64,000 nucleotides of DNA, taken from CBDCPI01 sp965220245. GTDB lineage: Bacteria > Chloroflexota > Dehalococcoidia > Lucifugimonadales > UBA3495. Below the pieces are notes generated by a model. The model worked only from the letters and a program-made list of their open reading frames with translations, did not search any database and had not been told where the DNA came from. Shown here piece by piece: positions 1 through 8,412 of this stretch. The stretch spans positions 1 through 64,000 of the forward strand of contig CBDCPI010000013.1 in assembly GCA_965220245.1 (NCBI GenBank). The letters are read 5' to 3'. Made by a program: the position numbers and the translations under genes. Position 1 is the first letter of the stretch. Every line of letters starts with the position of its first letter.

Positions 1-18
1 CCCCCAGCGCAAGAGGAC

Positions 19-675
19 ATGAACAACTACGTCTACCTCAACTCCCTCGGCGCCCCGTTGCACCTGGCCAGACACTTCGGAAACGAAGACACCACCATCA
101 TCATCAGCGAAGCCTACATCAGCCGGGCGCCCACCCCCAGCCGGCTGGGCCTGATGGCGCCGGACCTGCTCATCGCCTTCAACGTGGACCGGGCAGCCAG
201 CGTCGCCCAGGGCGGCTACGTCATCGCAGAACAGGGCAAGCCCCCCGACTTCGTCCTGGAAATCGGATCACCCAGCACCGGCCAACGCGACGTCACCGCC
301 AAGCGCGACGGCTACGCCGCCCTGGGCGTCTCCGAATACTGGCGTTTCGATCCCTCCGGGGGCCGCTACCACGGGACTGCCCTGGCCGGAGACTGGCTGG
401 TGAACGGCGTATATCAGCCCATCCCCATCGCCCGAATGGACGATGACAATTTCAGCGGCCACAGCGGCGTCCTCAACCTGGACCTGCGTTGGGAGCAGGG
501 GCAACTGGGCTGGCACGACCCCGTGGAACAACGGCACATAGTCACCTTCGACGACGAGCGGGCCCGCGCCGACACCGCCGAGGCCCGCGCCGGCATCGAG
601 CAAGCCGCCCGCATCCAAGCCGAGGCCCGCGTCCGCGAGCTCGAAGAGGAGCTCCGCCGCCTCCGGGAATCCTGA
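19..675 (+). CDS. Uma2 family (DUF820) endonuclease-like protein
   Basis: The protein has the Uma2 core of the PD-(D/E)XK nuclease fold. PDLLIAF supplies the motif-II Asp, DFVLEIGSPST the E-x-x-S segment, and KRDGYAALGVSEYWRFDP the Lys/Tyr and YW part. The last ~50 residues (AR-A-TAEAR pattern) form a charged coiled coil. A paralogue lies at 36779-37495 with the same architecture and about 25 more N-terminal residues. The frame is open back to base 1 (reading PPAQED before the Met), so the true start may lie outside the window; an AGAGGA stretch 5 bases upstream fits the Met used here. Uma2 proteins are abundant in Chloroflexota and Cyanobacteria. Their cellular role is poorly known, and nuclease activity is inferred from fold only. 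Confidence 0.85.
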   Translation: MNNYVYLNSLGAPLHLARHFGNEDTTIIISEAYISRAPTPSRLGLMAPDLLIAFNVDRAASVAQGGYVIAEQGKPPDFVLEIGSPSTGQRDVTAKRDGYAALGVSEYWRFDPSGGRYHGTALAGDWLVNGVYQPIPIARMDDDNFSGHSGVLNLDLRWEQGQLGWHDPVEQRHIVTFDDERARADTAEARAGIEQAARIQAEARVRELEEELRRLRES

Positions 676-1155
676 CCCGCCCGGCAAGCCGGGACCGGCA
701 CTCCGGCTCCCTGAAGGCCCTTTCCGGCCCCTTTCCCCCAACCGCCCCTTTTTTGTGTTACCTCAGCCCGGAAAACGGCCCCAGAGGCCGCCCACGCGCC
801 CGCACGGCGATTCTACGCCGGACCGCTCCGGCGCTCCCAACAGCCCGGCCTGTCAGCCAGGCCGGCTGGAACACCCTGAGAACAAGGCAACCCGCCTCTT
901 CACCCCCCGACGCCGCCCTGTACCGGGCCCAAGACCAGGAAGTCCTGCTTCTCCATCAGCTCCGGCGCACTCCTGTTGACGCCACCCCGGGAACCTCCGT
1001 CCCCTGCACCATCAGCCTGAAGCCCAGGGACCGGCCGGAGGCCGCCGCCCGAGTGGAACACGGACCAAGCAAGACCCACAGGATACGGCGGGGCCGCCCG
1101 GGGGCGGAATATGCGGCCCCGTCAAAGAGAAAACAGGCAGGAGGAAATGCAGGCC
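676..1155. other. Gene-free stretch upstream of the 1156 gene
   Basis: About 480 GC-rich bases without a convincing reading frame. A short T-run lies near 750. I see no clear promoter, repeat or RNA gene. The open frames on both strands look like by-products of high GC. Confidence 0.5.
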
Positions 1156-1638
1156 ATGACAACCAGCGAAAACAACCGCGCCACCTGCTTCCGCGGAGAA
1201 AACGCCTACGGCTACGTCCAACCCTTCCGCCGGAACCCCGAATCCCACCTCACCTGCGACATCGGCGTGCCCCCCGGCCAGATCGGCCGGCTGACCGAAT
1301 TCCTCGCCAGCCTGGGAATCCCCTTCAACCCCGAACTCCAGGTCTCAGCCGAAAACCGCAACCCCATCCACCCCGTCAGGTTCACCGGGGAGGACATCCC
1401 CGAGCTCGGGGACGTCATCAACCACCACCTCTCCGGCAGGAAGCTCCAGCCCCTCATACCCGCCGACCATGAGGAATGGAGCCTCAGGAAGCGCCACGCC
1501 CTCCTGACCATGGCCGCCCGCCATTTCTTCTGGGCCAACCGCCGGACAGAGCCATCCTACTGGGACGAAATCTGCCCCCAGGGCTGGCAGAACATCGCGG
1601 AAGAATACGCCATCGTCTTCAACGACTCTCCCCGCTAG
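1156..1638 (+). CDS. Hypothetical protein, 160 aa
   Basis: No family recognised. The start was placed at the ATG at 1156 (MTTSENN) because an AGGAGG box at 1139-1144 lies 11 bases upstream; upstream in-frame Mets sit on or before that box. The protein is soluble and of mixed composition. Its middle (GVPPGQIGRLTEFLASLGIPF, then ENRNPIHPVRF) has regular alpha/beta spacing, and the C-terminus is rich in Trp and His. There is no signal peptide or membrane segment. It ends next to a tcccc-gctagc-gggga hairpin spanning the stop codon. Base use matches neighbouring element genes, so it is probably a resident of the mobile element. Confidence 0.6.
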   Translation: MTTSENNRATCFRGENAYGYVQPFRRNPESHLTCDIGVPPGQIGRLTEFLASLGIPFNPELQVSAENRNPIHPVRFTGEDIPELGDVINHHLSGRKLQPLIPADHEEWSLRKRHALLTMAARHFFWANRRTEPSYWDEICPQGWQNIAEEYAIVFNDSPR

Positions 1639-1837
1639 CGGGGAGAGTCCGCCATTCCGTCAGCCCGGCCCGGAGGGCCCGCCGCGAAGGCCGCCAACCC
1701 TAGCCCGGGGCTCCAAAAACCCGCGCCAAGAGCCCCTCCGGACAACCCCGGGCAGGGCCGAAAAGACGGGCGGCAAAGGCCGCCGGAACCGGTCCCGGGA
1801 CCGGGCATTTCAGGGCCGTTTCGACCCTCCGGCCGCC

Positions 1838-2080
1838 TTAGAAAATTTCTGCATAGGTTTAGACTCATTTCGTACCTATTTTCCTTAACAAGGAGGGGGT
1901 ACGTACCCCCTTCGGGACAAGAAAAGAAAATTTGTGCACACCCTCAGATACAACCCCAGCTATAAAATCCGGGGGAGCCAAGAACAAACGTTTTTAGTGA
2001 ATTTCAATGCACACCCGCAGGCGTGGAAACCCCAAAACTCGTGGCTGGAGACCCCTTAGAAAATTTCTGCACCGGTTTAG
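1838..2080. repeat. Cluster of AT-rich dispersed repeats (copies A-D)
   Basis: Four related boxes lie in otherwise GC-rich non-coding DNA. Copy A (1838-1862) and copy D (2056-2080) share TTAGAAAATTTCTGCA, two variable bases, then GGTTTAG (23 of 25 identical). Copy B (1925-1947) is AGAAAATTTGTGCACACCC followed by TCAG. Copy C (about 1998-2034) keeps ATGCACACCCGCAGGCGTG. Two longer relatives occur at 2532-2604 and 7247-7318. They could be iterons, operators or pieces of a genome-wide repeat; the sequence alone does not decide. Confidence 0.6.
1894..1911. promoter_or_regulatory. 18-bp perfect palindrome
   Basis: AGGGGGTACGTACCCCCT is a perfect dyad with no loop, lying between repeat copies A and B. 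A spacer-free dyad of this length suits a dimeric DNA-binding protein better than an RNA hairpin. A TATAAAAT stretch follows at about 1969. Binding is inferred. Confidence 0.45.
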
Positions 2081-2179
2081 CTACGGGAACAGCCCCCTAT
2101 ACACCCCCCCGGAGGGCGAAAAAAGGCCTCCGGAAACCCCGGAAAAACGCCGTCCCCAAGGAGCCATTTTCAGGCCCTT

Positions 2180-2349
2180 CCGGAGCCCTGGTTCCAACCT
2201 CTTCCCCACCCCTCCGGAGCCCTAGTTCCAACCTCTTCCCGCCCCTTCCGGAGCCCTGGTTCCAACCTCTTCCCGCCCCTTCCGGAGCCCTGGTTCCAAC
2301 CTCTTCCCGTCCCCTCCGGAGCCCTGGTTCCAGCCTCTTCCCGACCCTC
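2180..2349. repeat. 34-bp x 5 tandem direct repeat
   Basis: Five contiguous copies of a 34-bp unit begin CCGGAGCCCTGGTTCCAACC and continue TCTTCCCGCCCCTT. They start at 2180, 2214, 2248, 2282 and 2316, and differ mainly in the last 8 bases. The unit is not a multiple of three, so the array cannot encode a repeated peptide in one frame. There are no spacers, so it is not a CRISPR array. Confidence 0.9.
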
Positions 2350-2531
2350 CTTCGCAACGGCCTCCGGGGCCCTGTTTCCACCCGGCGAAGGCCCCCGGCC
2401 CGCCTCACCAGAACAACCCCGCGCCAGGACAAGCCGGGCCGTTCGGGACCCGCGCCGGGACCCGGAAGTCTCCCGGACAGGACAGCCCGGGCCGAGGCGG
2501 CGCACCCGCCGGGCAACCCGGCCCGGCCCCT

Positions 2532-2604
2532 CGACAAATTCCTGCACACCTTCAGGCGTGAACACCCCGCAATCCCGCCTCCCGGCCTTGCCGTTAATGA
2601 CAAT
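2532..2604. repeat. Long dispersed repeat, copy E
   Basis: CGACAAATTCCTGCACACC, then TTCAGGCGTGAAC, CCCCGC, ATCCCG and GGCCTTGCCGTTAATGA follow in order. The same blocks in the same order occur at 7247-7318. This copy ends about 75 bases before the start at 2679, in the position of a leader or promoter. TTCA-N4-TGAA inside it is a small dyad. Confidence 0.7.
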
Positions 2605-2678
2605 CCAGGCGACACAACCCCCCGGAGGTGGCACACTTATCCCAGGAACCCACTCCGCCAGGCCAGAGGAAGGCGCCA

Positions 2679-4601
2679 ATGACCGGGAGAAACACCCTCG
2701 AACACTCCGGAGAGAGGACCCGGCACCAGGACCACCGGGACGAAGACGCCTCCGAGTCCAAACAGGACAACTACCCCGGAGCGGACCAACGCGACGGCCA
2801 AGCCCGGAACGAGTTCCGGGAGAAGCTCCTGGAAAAGCTGGACGGCCGGGCCGCCGCCGTCCTCAAGTACCAGCACGACCTGGCCGAGTACGACGCCGGC
2901 GACCGGAAGAGCGTGATCGACGCCTATGCGGAGAGCTTCAACGGCGTCGAGTTCAACAACCCCAGAGAGAGATACGAAGCGGCCCAGGAGCTGTCCCAAG
3001 CGGTCTTCAACCCCCTCTACAAGCAGATCGGTCTCCGGGAGCTGACGGAGAACGGCAGCTTCAGCCCGGAGACGCTGCAGGCCCTGGAGTCCGAGGGGGT
3101 CAGCCAGGTCTCCTACCGGTCCGGCGAGGCCGCCGGCCACCGCGGCATCAGCGAAATCTATCTCAGCGTGGACGACATGGAATCAGCCCAACGGATCATC
3201 GATAAGACCGGGGGCCAGGCCTACCTCGTCTCCCGGGAGACGATGGAGGACTACGAACGGCAGTTCGCCGGCGCCCTGTACGACAGCGCCGGAGAGAAGG
3301 ACCGCACCGAGTCCTGCGAGACCCTGAACCGGATACTCGACGAGGCCATCGCCTACTCCAGGGGAGAGGTCCGGGAGGGACCGGGGCTCCACGAATGGCG
3401 GGAGCCGCAGAAGGACGAGTCCGGCGGCCACTCCGGGGAGGAAGCGGAAGGAGCGGAAGAGCACCGGGTCAACCCGTTGAAGTTCCTGGAGGGACTCAGG
3501 GAGAAATACCTGGGACACGCCGAAAACCGGGCCGCAGTCTTCAGGGATTCCCATGACCCGGAGGGCCGGGAAGCCCATGAGGAGGAAGCGGCCGCCAGCG
3601 GAGATGGAGCCGCCGTCAACTTCGAGGAAAAGGACGCTCCGGAAGAGCCCCACATCAACCACATCGCCGAATTCCACCAGATGGAGTACAAAGGCACCTT
3701 CAAGGAAATATACGAAGAAGCGGAAAAGTATGCCCAAGCCGTTTTCCAGCCCATGTACCACCGGCTGGAATACCTGGAATCGCTTCTGGAGAAGGAGCCC
3801 GAAGGGCACTCCCGGGAAATCCAGGCGGCAGTCAACCTCGCGGAAACCCTCTCCGCCGGGAGGCTGGACCACTACCGGGAACAGTTCACTGAAGTCCTGT
3901 ACGAGAGCAAAATGAGCGGCGGCTCCGATGGCCCGGACCTTCGCTACAATCCCACAGAGGAAATCCTCAACGAGGCGGCCGCCTACCTGCAGGGAAAGAT
4001 CGACTACAACGCCGATGGGGACATCGACTTCCAGACCGGCCAGGAACTCGGCGTCTACCTGGAGTCGGCCTTGGGAGAAAAGATCGAAAGCAACTGGTAC
4101 ACCGCCCGGAACGCCGCCTACAACGGCGGTGCCCTGGAACCGGCAGCACAGGCCTACGAAGCCCTGAGAACCAGCTACGTCCGGGAGATGACCCGGGCCA
4201 TCGAGAAGGGCAACGAGCAGGAATACAACTCAATCGCGGAAGACATGGCAGACCGGAACTACGCCTTCGCGTTCAGCGTGAAGCAGAACACCGGTTTCGT
4301 CACCGGGGAGGACTACCGGCCGCCCGAACTCCCGGAGGAATTCAGCAGTTCCAGCGAGCTCAGAGACTACATCGAACAGGTGGAGAGCACCCTGGAAACC
4401 GTCAACCACCGGAACGGCAACATGAAGTCCACCAGCCAGGGAGCCGTCGAATTCCTGGCGGAGCATTGCCGGAAAAACCTGGAGCACTGGGAGAAGGGCC
4501 CGGAGTACGAAAGAACCGTGGAGACCATCCGGCACACAGCCCACGACGCCGCCAAGGGAATCGACTACCTGATGCAACCCCGCAGACCAGCCGGGAGCTA
4601 G
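2679..4601 (+). CDS. Unknown modular protein, 640 aa, internal duplication
   Basis: No family recognised. The start at ATG 2679 (MTGRNTLEH) has a GAGGAAGG box 7 bases upstream, and its N-terminus then aligns with the paralogue at 4614 (both have a YPGA-QRDGQ block near residue 30). A module of ~150-190 residues occurs twice. The first copy has SQAVFNPLYKQI, YERQFAGALYDS and ILDEAIAYSRGE. The second has AQAVFQPMYHRL, YREQFTEVLYES and ILNEAAAYLQGK. A Glu/Gly-rich acidic linker separates them. The C-terminal part (TGFVTGEDYRPPELPEEF, ending GIDYLMQPR) is again shared with the next gene. It is acidic, helical and soluble, with no signal peptide. The pair probably forms an operon (12-base gap). 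Confidence 0.75.
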   Translation: MTGRNTLEHSGERTRHQDHRDEDASESKQDNYPGADQRDGQARNEFREKLLEKLDGRAAAVLKYQHDLAEYDAGDRKSVIDAYAESFNGVEFNNPRERYEAAQELSQAVFNPLYKQIGLRELTENGSFSPETLQALESEGVSQVSYRSGEAAGHRGISEIYLSVDDMESAQRIIDKTGGQAYLVSRETMEDYERQFAGALYDSAGEKDRTESCETLNRILDEAIAYSRGEVREGPGLHEWREPQKDESGGHSGEEAEGAEEHRVNPLKFLEGLREKYLGHAENRAAVFRDSHDPEGREAHEEEAAASGDGAAVNFEEKDAPEEPHINHIAEFHQMEYKGTFKEIYEEAEKYAQAVFQPMYHRLEYLESLLEKEPEGHSREIQAAVNLAETLSAGRLDHYREQFTEVLYESKMSGGSDGPDLRYNPTEEILNEAAAYLQGKIDYNADGDIDFQTGQELGVYLESALGEKIESNWYTARNAAYNGGALEPAAQAYEALRTSYVREMTRAIEKGNEQEYNSIAEDMADRNYAFAFSVKQNTGFVTGEDYRPPELPEEFSSSSELRDYIEQVESTLETVNHRNGNMKSTSQGAVEFLAEHCRKNLEHWEKGPEYERTVETIRHTAHDAAKGIDYLMQPRRPAGS

Positions 4602-4613
4602 AGGGAGCAACAA

Positions 4614-5756
4614 ATGTCAACCAGAAACGCCGCCGGATACAGTGAAAACCGGACCCGCCTGGACCACCAAGACGAATACCGGAACGAGGACCTCTCCGGG
4701 TCCAGCCAGGTCCACTATCCCGGGGCCGGACAACGGGACGGCCAGGAGCCGAACGACTTCGGAAAGAGGGCGCTGGCCGGCGAGTTGAGGCACATCAACG
4801 AGGCCGCCGCCACCGCCTTCACGGAACAGCACGACCTGACCGGGTACGACCCCGGCGACCGGAAGAGCATCGTCGGCGCCTACACCCAGGGCTTCAACCT
4901 GGCCCACCCCGCCACCGGCAACCAGCGGTGGGAGGCGGCCGAGGACCTGTCCCTGGCCGTCTACCGGCCAATGTACGAGCGCCTCGAGCTGGAAGAGGCC
5001 CAGGGACAGACCGGCTACACCGCCTCCACCCAGGGGCTGGAGCGCCACCGGGAGGAGTTCGCCGCCACCCTCTACAACAGTTTCGAAGACCCGGCGGTCT
5101 ACTCCGGCCTCCTGAACGAAAAGCTCGAGCACTCCAACGCCTACGCCAGGGGAGAGAGCCAGAGCAGCGGCCGGGTCAACTTCCGGTCGGTGAGAGACGA
5201 GCGGGACGAGTATCTCCGGGAGCTGGCGATAGGGATAGAGGTGGACAGCAAGTTCAGCCCGGCCCACGAAGCCATCGACCGGCTCCAAGGCGCCGCCGGC
5301 CCCCGGGCCGAGGGGGCGTGGCAGGCGTCCAACGCCATCGCGGAGATCTACCGCAGCGGGCTGCAGAACGCCGTTGAAAGAGGCAACGAGAACGGCTACA
5401 ACCGGATCATGGAACAGGCGGAGTCGGGAAGCGCCGAGTTCACCAACGCGGTGAGAGAGGACACCGGGTTCGTCAACGCGGCGGGCTACGAACAACCCGG
5501 CCTACCGGAGCGGTTCGCCAACGTGGCCCAAGCGCAGGACTACGCCGACCGGATGGAGGACGCGCTGGACGGCGTCAACTGGGAAAACGGGGGGATGAAC
5601 CCCACCCACTACGCCGCCGCCAAGGAGATGACGGCAACCTTCCAGCGCACCCTGGAGCTCATCGGGCAGACGGAAACGCTCACCGACTCCAGCGAGGACT
5701 ACCGGCGGCTGCACCAGATGGGACAGGGGATCGACTACCTGACCCGGCCCAGGTAG
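4614..5756 (+). CDS. Unknown modular protein, 380 aa, paralogue of 2679
   Basis: No family recognised. It has the same layout as the upstream gene but with one copy of the central module: SLAVYRPMYERL, HREEFAATLYNS, then LNEKLEHSNAYARGE. The shared N-terminal block (HYPGAGQRDGQEPNDF) and the shared C-terminal block (TGFVNAAGYEQPGLPERF, ending GIDYLTRPR) are both present. An AGGG box lies 7-10 bases before the ATG, 12 bases after the previous stop. A GC-rich hairpin follows at 5791. The two proteins may be structural or DNA-associated components of the element; nothing in the sequence fixes the role. Confidence 0.75.
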   Translation: MSTRNAAGYSENRTRLDHQDEYRNEDLSGSSQVHYPGAGQRDGQEPNDFGKRALAGELRHINEAAATAFTEQHDLTGYDPGDRKSIVGAYTQGFNLAHPATGNQRWEAAEDLSLAVYRPMYERLELEEAQGQTGYTASTQGLERHREEFAATLYNSFEDPAVYSGLLNEKLEHSNAYARGESQSSGRVNFRSVRDERDEYLRELAIGIEVDSKFSPAHEAIDRLQGAAGPRAEGAWQASNAIAEIYRSGLQNAVERGNENGYNRIMEQAESGSAEFTNAVREDTGFVNAAGYEQPGLPERFANVAQAQDYADRMEDALDGVNWENGGMNPTHYAAAKEMTATFQRTLELIGQTETLTDSSEDYRRLHQMGQGIDYLTRPR

Positions 5757-5790
5757 CCGGCCGGAAGGGCCCAAGACTCCCAAGAAAATT

Positions 5791-5818
5791 CCCCCGCCGG
5801 CCTTTCGGCCAACGGGGG
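5791..5818 (+). terminator. Hairpin after the 4614 gene
   Basis: CCCCCG-CC-GGCC-TTTC-GGCC-AA-CGGGGG folds into a two-part stem 35 bases after the stop codon. No T-run follows, so intrinsic termination is uncertain. Confidence 0.45.
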
Positions 5819-6342
5819 TCAGTATATCAGGAGCTGCTGTGGTCACAGCCCTCATTTCGATGGTAAAACATCCCCCAAGCCGCCGTCAAGGGGTATTCTC
5901 CGGAGAAAATCGCCAAAGCCTCCGAGGAACATCTGACGGCGGCCACCGTATCCGCTGGCTCGAGATAGCTCACCAAGGAAAAAGAAGAGGCCCGCCGGAC
6001 GGCGGGCTTTCCTTATCAGCTGTCAACCGCCAAGTCTTGACTCAACGCTCCTGGACCAATACCAGGCGGGAGGTCCATTTCAGGGTCCTGACGACGACCG
6101 AAAGGACTCCACGACACCTCATATCACCCCGCCCCCAACCGGGTGAGCACCGACAATGCAAGGCAGCGATATGTAGATTTCACCGGCCTCATAAAAGGCC
6201 ACCCAGCGGTGCAAACGCAAGGTGGCCCGGAATGGAGGGGATGACCTCCATAGCTTCTAAAGCAAGGCCATGTTAATAAGCGTTGCCTGGCTAGATCAAT
6301 CCCGTGCCAGATAAAATCAGGACGATTGGAAAGCCAGGGAAC
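5819..6342. other. Gene-free stretch with a second hairpin
   Basis: No convincing gene. GCCCGCCG-GA-CGGCGGGC at 5990-6007, followed by TTTCCTT, is a compact terminator-like hairpin on the plus strand. The rest has mixed composition and may be decayed insertion-sequence flank, since a transposase remnant begins at 6343. Confidence 0.5.
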
Positions 6343-7015
6343 TCATCCGTAGAGCCGGGCGATGCTCTCCAGTGGGCGGAAGGCACAGGTTTTGGCTCGC
6401 AGGCGCATGGACAGCCGGGCTGGAAACCATCCTTCCGGGCGCAGAGCGTTCAGCCCAGTGTTGAGCAGGGTGGCAATACTTCGCCCAGCCCAAGACGGCA
6501 CAGCGTGTGGACAGCTCATCCCAACTGCGGTCCCCGGGCGTCCCCGGGGCAAGCTCTTCACGTGATACAGGTTGCTCTCAACGCTCCAAGGATTGCGAAA
6601 CACTCGAAGCGGTTCCCTTAATCCCCACTACCGGGAACTCAAGCTGGTCAGCAGATACCATCGCTCCCGGCTCGCCTCCCCAGTGACTATATCCACGCTC
6701 TCCTCTTGCACCATCGCCCCCTGCTTCGCCCCAGAGAATCCCAGATGTAGCCGGCCAGCAGGGCACCGGTCCAAATCCACCGTCTCTCGATCAAGCCCGC
6801 CCTTTTTCCTCCGCCCCAGGCTTCCCCACTTCCTCCCCGGCAAACCCGTCTGCCAATGCCGCCAGCACCTCAAGCTCGTTCCCCTTGATTCGCACCAAGT
6901 AGTCCCGTCCGTGGCTGACTATGGCCTGGCACAGGTCCCGCTCCGCATAGAGAGCGTTCATGCCGTCTTTGTCTCCGGGCTCGCCCTTGGCTACAACTTT
7001 CGCACCCAAATAGGG
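6343..7015 (-). pseudogene. Decayed ISAs1-type DDE transposase
   Basis: Three minus-strand frames, read right to left, carry successive pieces of an ISAs1-family transposase. They are DGMNALYAERDLCQAIV plus GRDYLVRIKGNELEVL (about 6880-6965), SVDIVTGEASRERWYLLTSL (about 6640-6700), and RNPWSVESNLYHVKSLPRG (about 6545-6600). In the family these correspond to the DALHTQ/VKGNQ segment, the TGE-S-E...ITSL segment and the HW-IEN-LH segment. Each piece needs a frameshift to reach the next and the N-terminal third is absent, so the gene is dead. I could not define terminal inverted repeats. Confidence 0.7.
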
Positions 7016-7200
7016 CAAGTGAATTATGGCGTAAATTATTCCCGAATTTATGCCGGAATATATGCCACGGCAAAATTGCCCGAAAAATTGCCAAATCAGT
7101 TGCCGGAACTCTGCCGGTTGCCCGATGGAGATTCGGGCTGTGGGCCCCGCCCGGCAGCCGGCAGGCCCGGAGCCGGAAAAGCCGCCCCCCAAGAGAAAGA

Positions 7201-7233
7201 GCAGCCCGGCCCCGTCCCCCCGGGCCGGGCTGC
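7201..7233 (+). terminator. 12-bp GC hairpin before repeat copy F
   Basis: GCAGCCCGGCCC and GGGCCGGGCTGC form a perfect 12-bp stem around a 9-base loop. No T-tract follows. It sits just upstream of dispersed repeat copy F and may insulate the downstream gene from read-through. Confidence 0.45.
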
Positions 7234-7246
7234 CCGGAAACCGGCC

Positions 7247-7318
7247 TAGAAAACTTGTTCACACCTTCAGGCGTGAACCCCCCGCGATCCCGGATTTCGG
7301 CCTTGCCGTTAATGATAA
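7247..7318. repeat. Long dispersed repeat, copy F
   Basis: TAGAAAACTTGTTCACACC is followed by TTCAGGCGTGAAC, CCCCGC, GATCCCG and GGCCTTGCCGTTAATGA. This is the same series as at 2532-2604, about 4.7 kb away. In this copy GTTCAC and GTGAAC form a 6-bp dyad around 10 bases. It lies about 140 bases before the start at 7459. Confidence 0.7.
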
Positions 7319-7458
7319 ACAAGTTGCCCGGCTTGCCAACCCCGCCGATACTGGAAGGGTCATTCGATGTCTCCCCAACTACCCGGACCAAAGCCTGCAA
7401 GCGGACCGGAGAAAGCGGAGCATCCCAAATGAATCAGTATAAGAGGAGTAAAATCATC

Positions 7459-8157
7459 GTGGTAACGAGAAATAGCGCCATGCGCAGGAACAACGGACGC
7501 TTCTTTGCAAGCCAGACTCCCGTCGAGCGGTTTGTGGCCAACGCCCGGACCAGCCTCGAGAGGATCTACGCCGACGATGAGGAAAAGCTCAAGGAGCTCC
7601 TCGCGGCCAAGTACACCATCGGAAAGCCGGTCGCCAACTCGCAGATCATCATGTGCGAGCTGACCCAGCTGGTAAGCCACACCGATAGCGGGAACGTGTA
7701 TCCCGTAGCAATCGGCATGGGAGCGATTTCCCCCGAAGGACGCGGCTCCAGTACCATGTGGACCCGGGTGATCGTTGCTCCCCACCAGAACCAGGCCCCG
7801 AACCGCTCGCCGAACCAACCGGAAACCGCGGTGGAACGACAGGCCCGGTACGACAGGAACGAAGAGTTCCGCCGGCAGATCGTCGAGGACGAGACCTTCA
7901 ACCAGACGAAGGCCGTCTTCGTACTGAGCGCCATCCCGGTCCTCCATCTCCTGGATGAGAGTACCTTCCAGACGGTGCTCTACCTGCCTTCCTACTACAA
8001 CATCATCGAGGGCAGCGGAATGCTGGACCTCTCCTGGAAAAACTTCCTCCCGGACACGGAGACCGACGCGGAAGGCGAGAGCGAAGGACCCGCACCGCAG
8101 CGTTCCCGGGGCCAGAAAGAGGAAGCCGACGAAATGGCCTCGGCCCTGACCGGCTAA
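7459..8157 (+). CDS. Hypothetical protein, 232 aa
   Basis: No family recognised. The GTG at 7459 has an AGAGGAG box 10 bases upstream; ATG 7480 is an alternative. The upstream in-frame extension runs through repeat copy F and is unlikely to be translated. The protein is soluble. It has a helical N-terminal half (RFVANARTSLERIYADDEEK), a beta-rich centre, a Gln/Asn-rich stretch (NQAPNRSPNQPE), and a hydrophobic C-terminal core (KAVFVLSAIPVLHLL, then TVLYLPSYYNII). It precedes the large zinc-cluster gene at 8413 by 255 bases in the same direction and may be co-regulated with it. Confidence 0.65.
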   Translation: MVTRNSAMRRNNGRFFASQTPVERFVANARTSLERIYADDEEKLKELLAAKYTIGKPVANSQIIMCELTQLVSHTDSGNVYPVAIGMGAISPEGRGSSTMWTRVIVAPHQNQAPNRSPNQPETAVERQARYDRNEEFRRQIVEDETFNQTKAVFVLSAIPVLHLLDESTFQTVLYLPSYYNIIEGSGMLDLSWKNFLPDTETDAEGESEGPAPQRSRGQKEEADEMASALTG

Positions 8158-8412
8158 GGCCATTCCACGGATGGTGGCAGCAGGCACCATCGTCCACAGT
8201 CCTCTTCGAACGTCGTCTCCTCACCAGGACGGCGTTCACTTATCCCCGGACTGCGCCGGAGCAGTCCTTCCAAGAAAGACCCCAAGAAAGACCCCGAAAG
8301 ACCCCCTTCCCGCAAAGGGCTCAACAACCGGACGGCCATGCACCGTCCCCAGGACCGGGCGGCCGACAACGCCGGCCCGGCCACCAACCCACACTGCTGA
8401 AAGGAGCACGAG

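Noticed and set aside
2180..2349. CRISPR array
   Set aside because: The units are contiguous with no spacers and no cas genes lie nearby.
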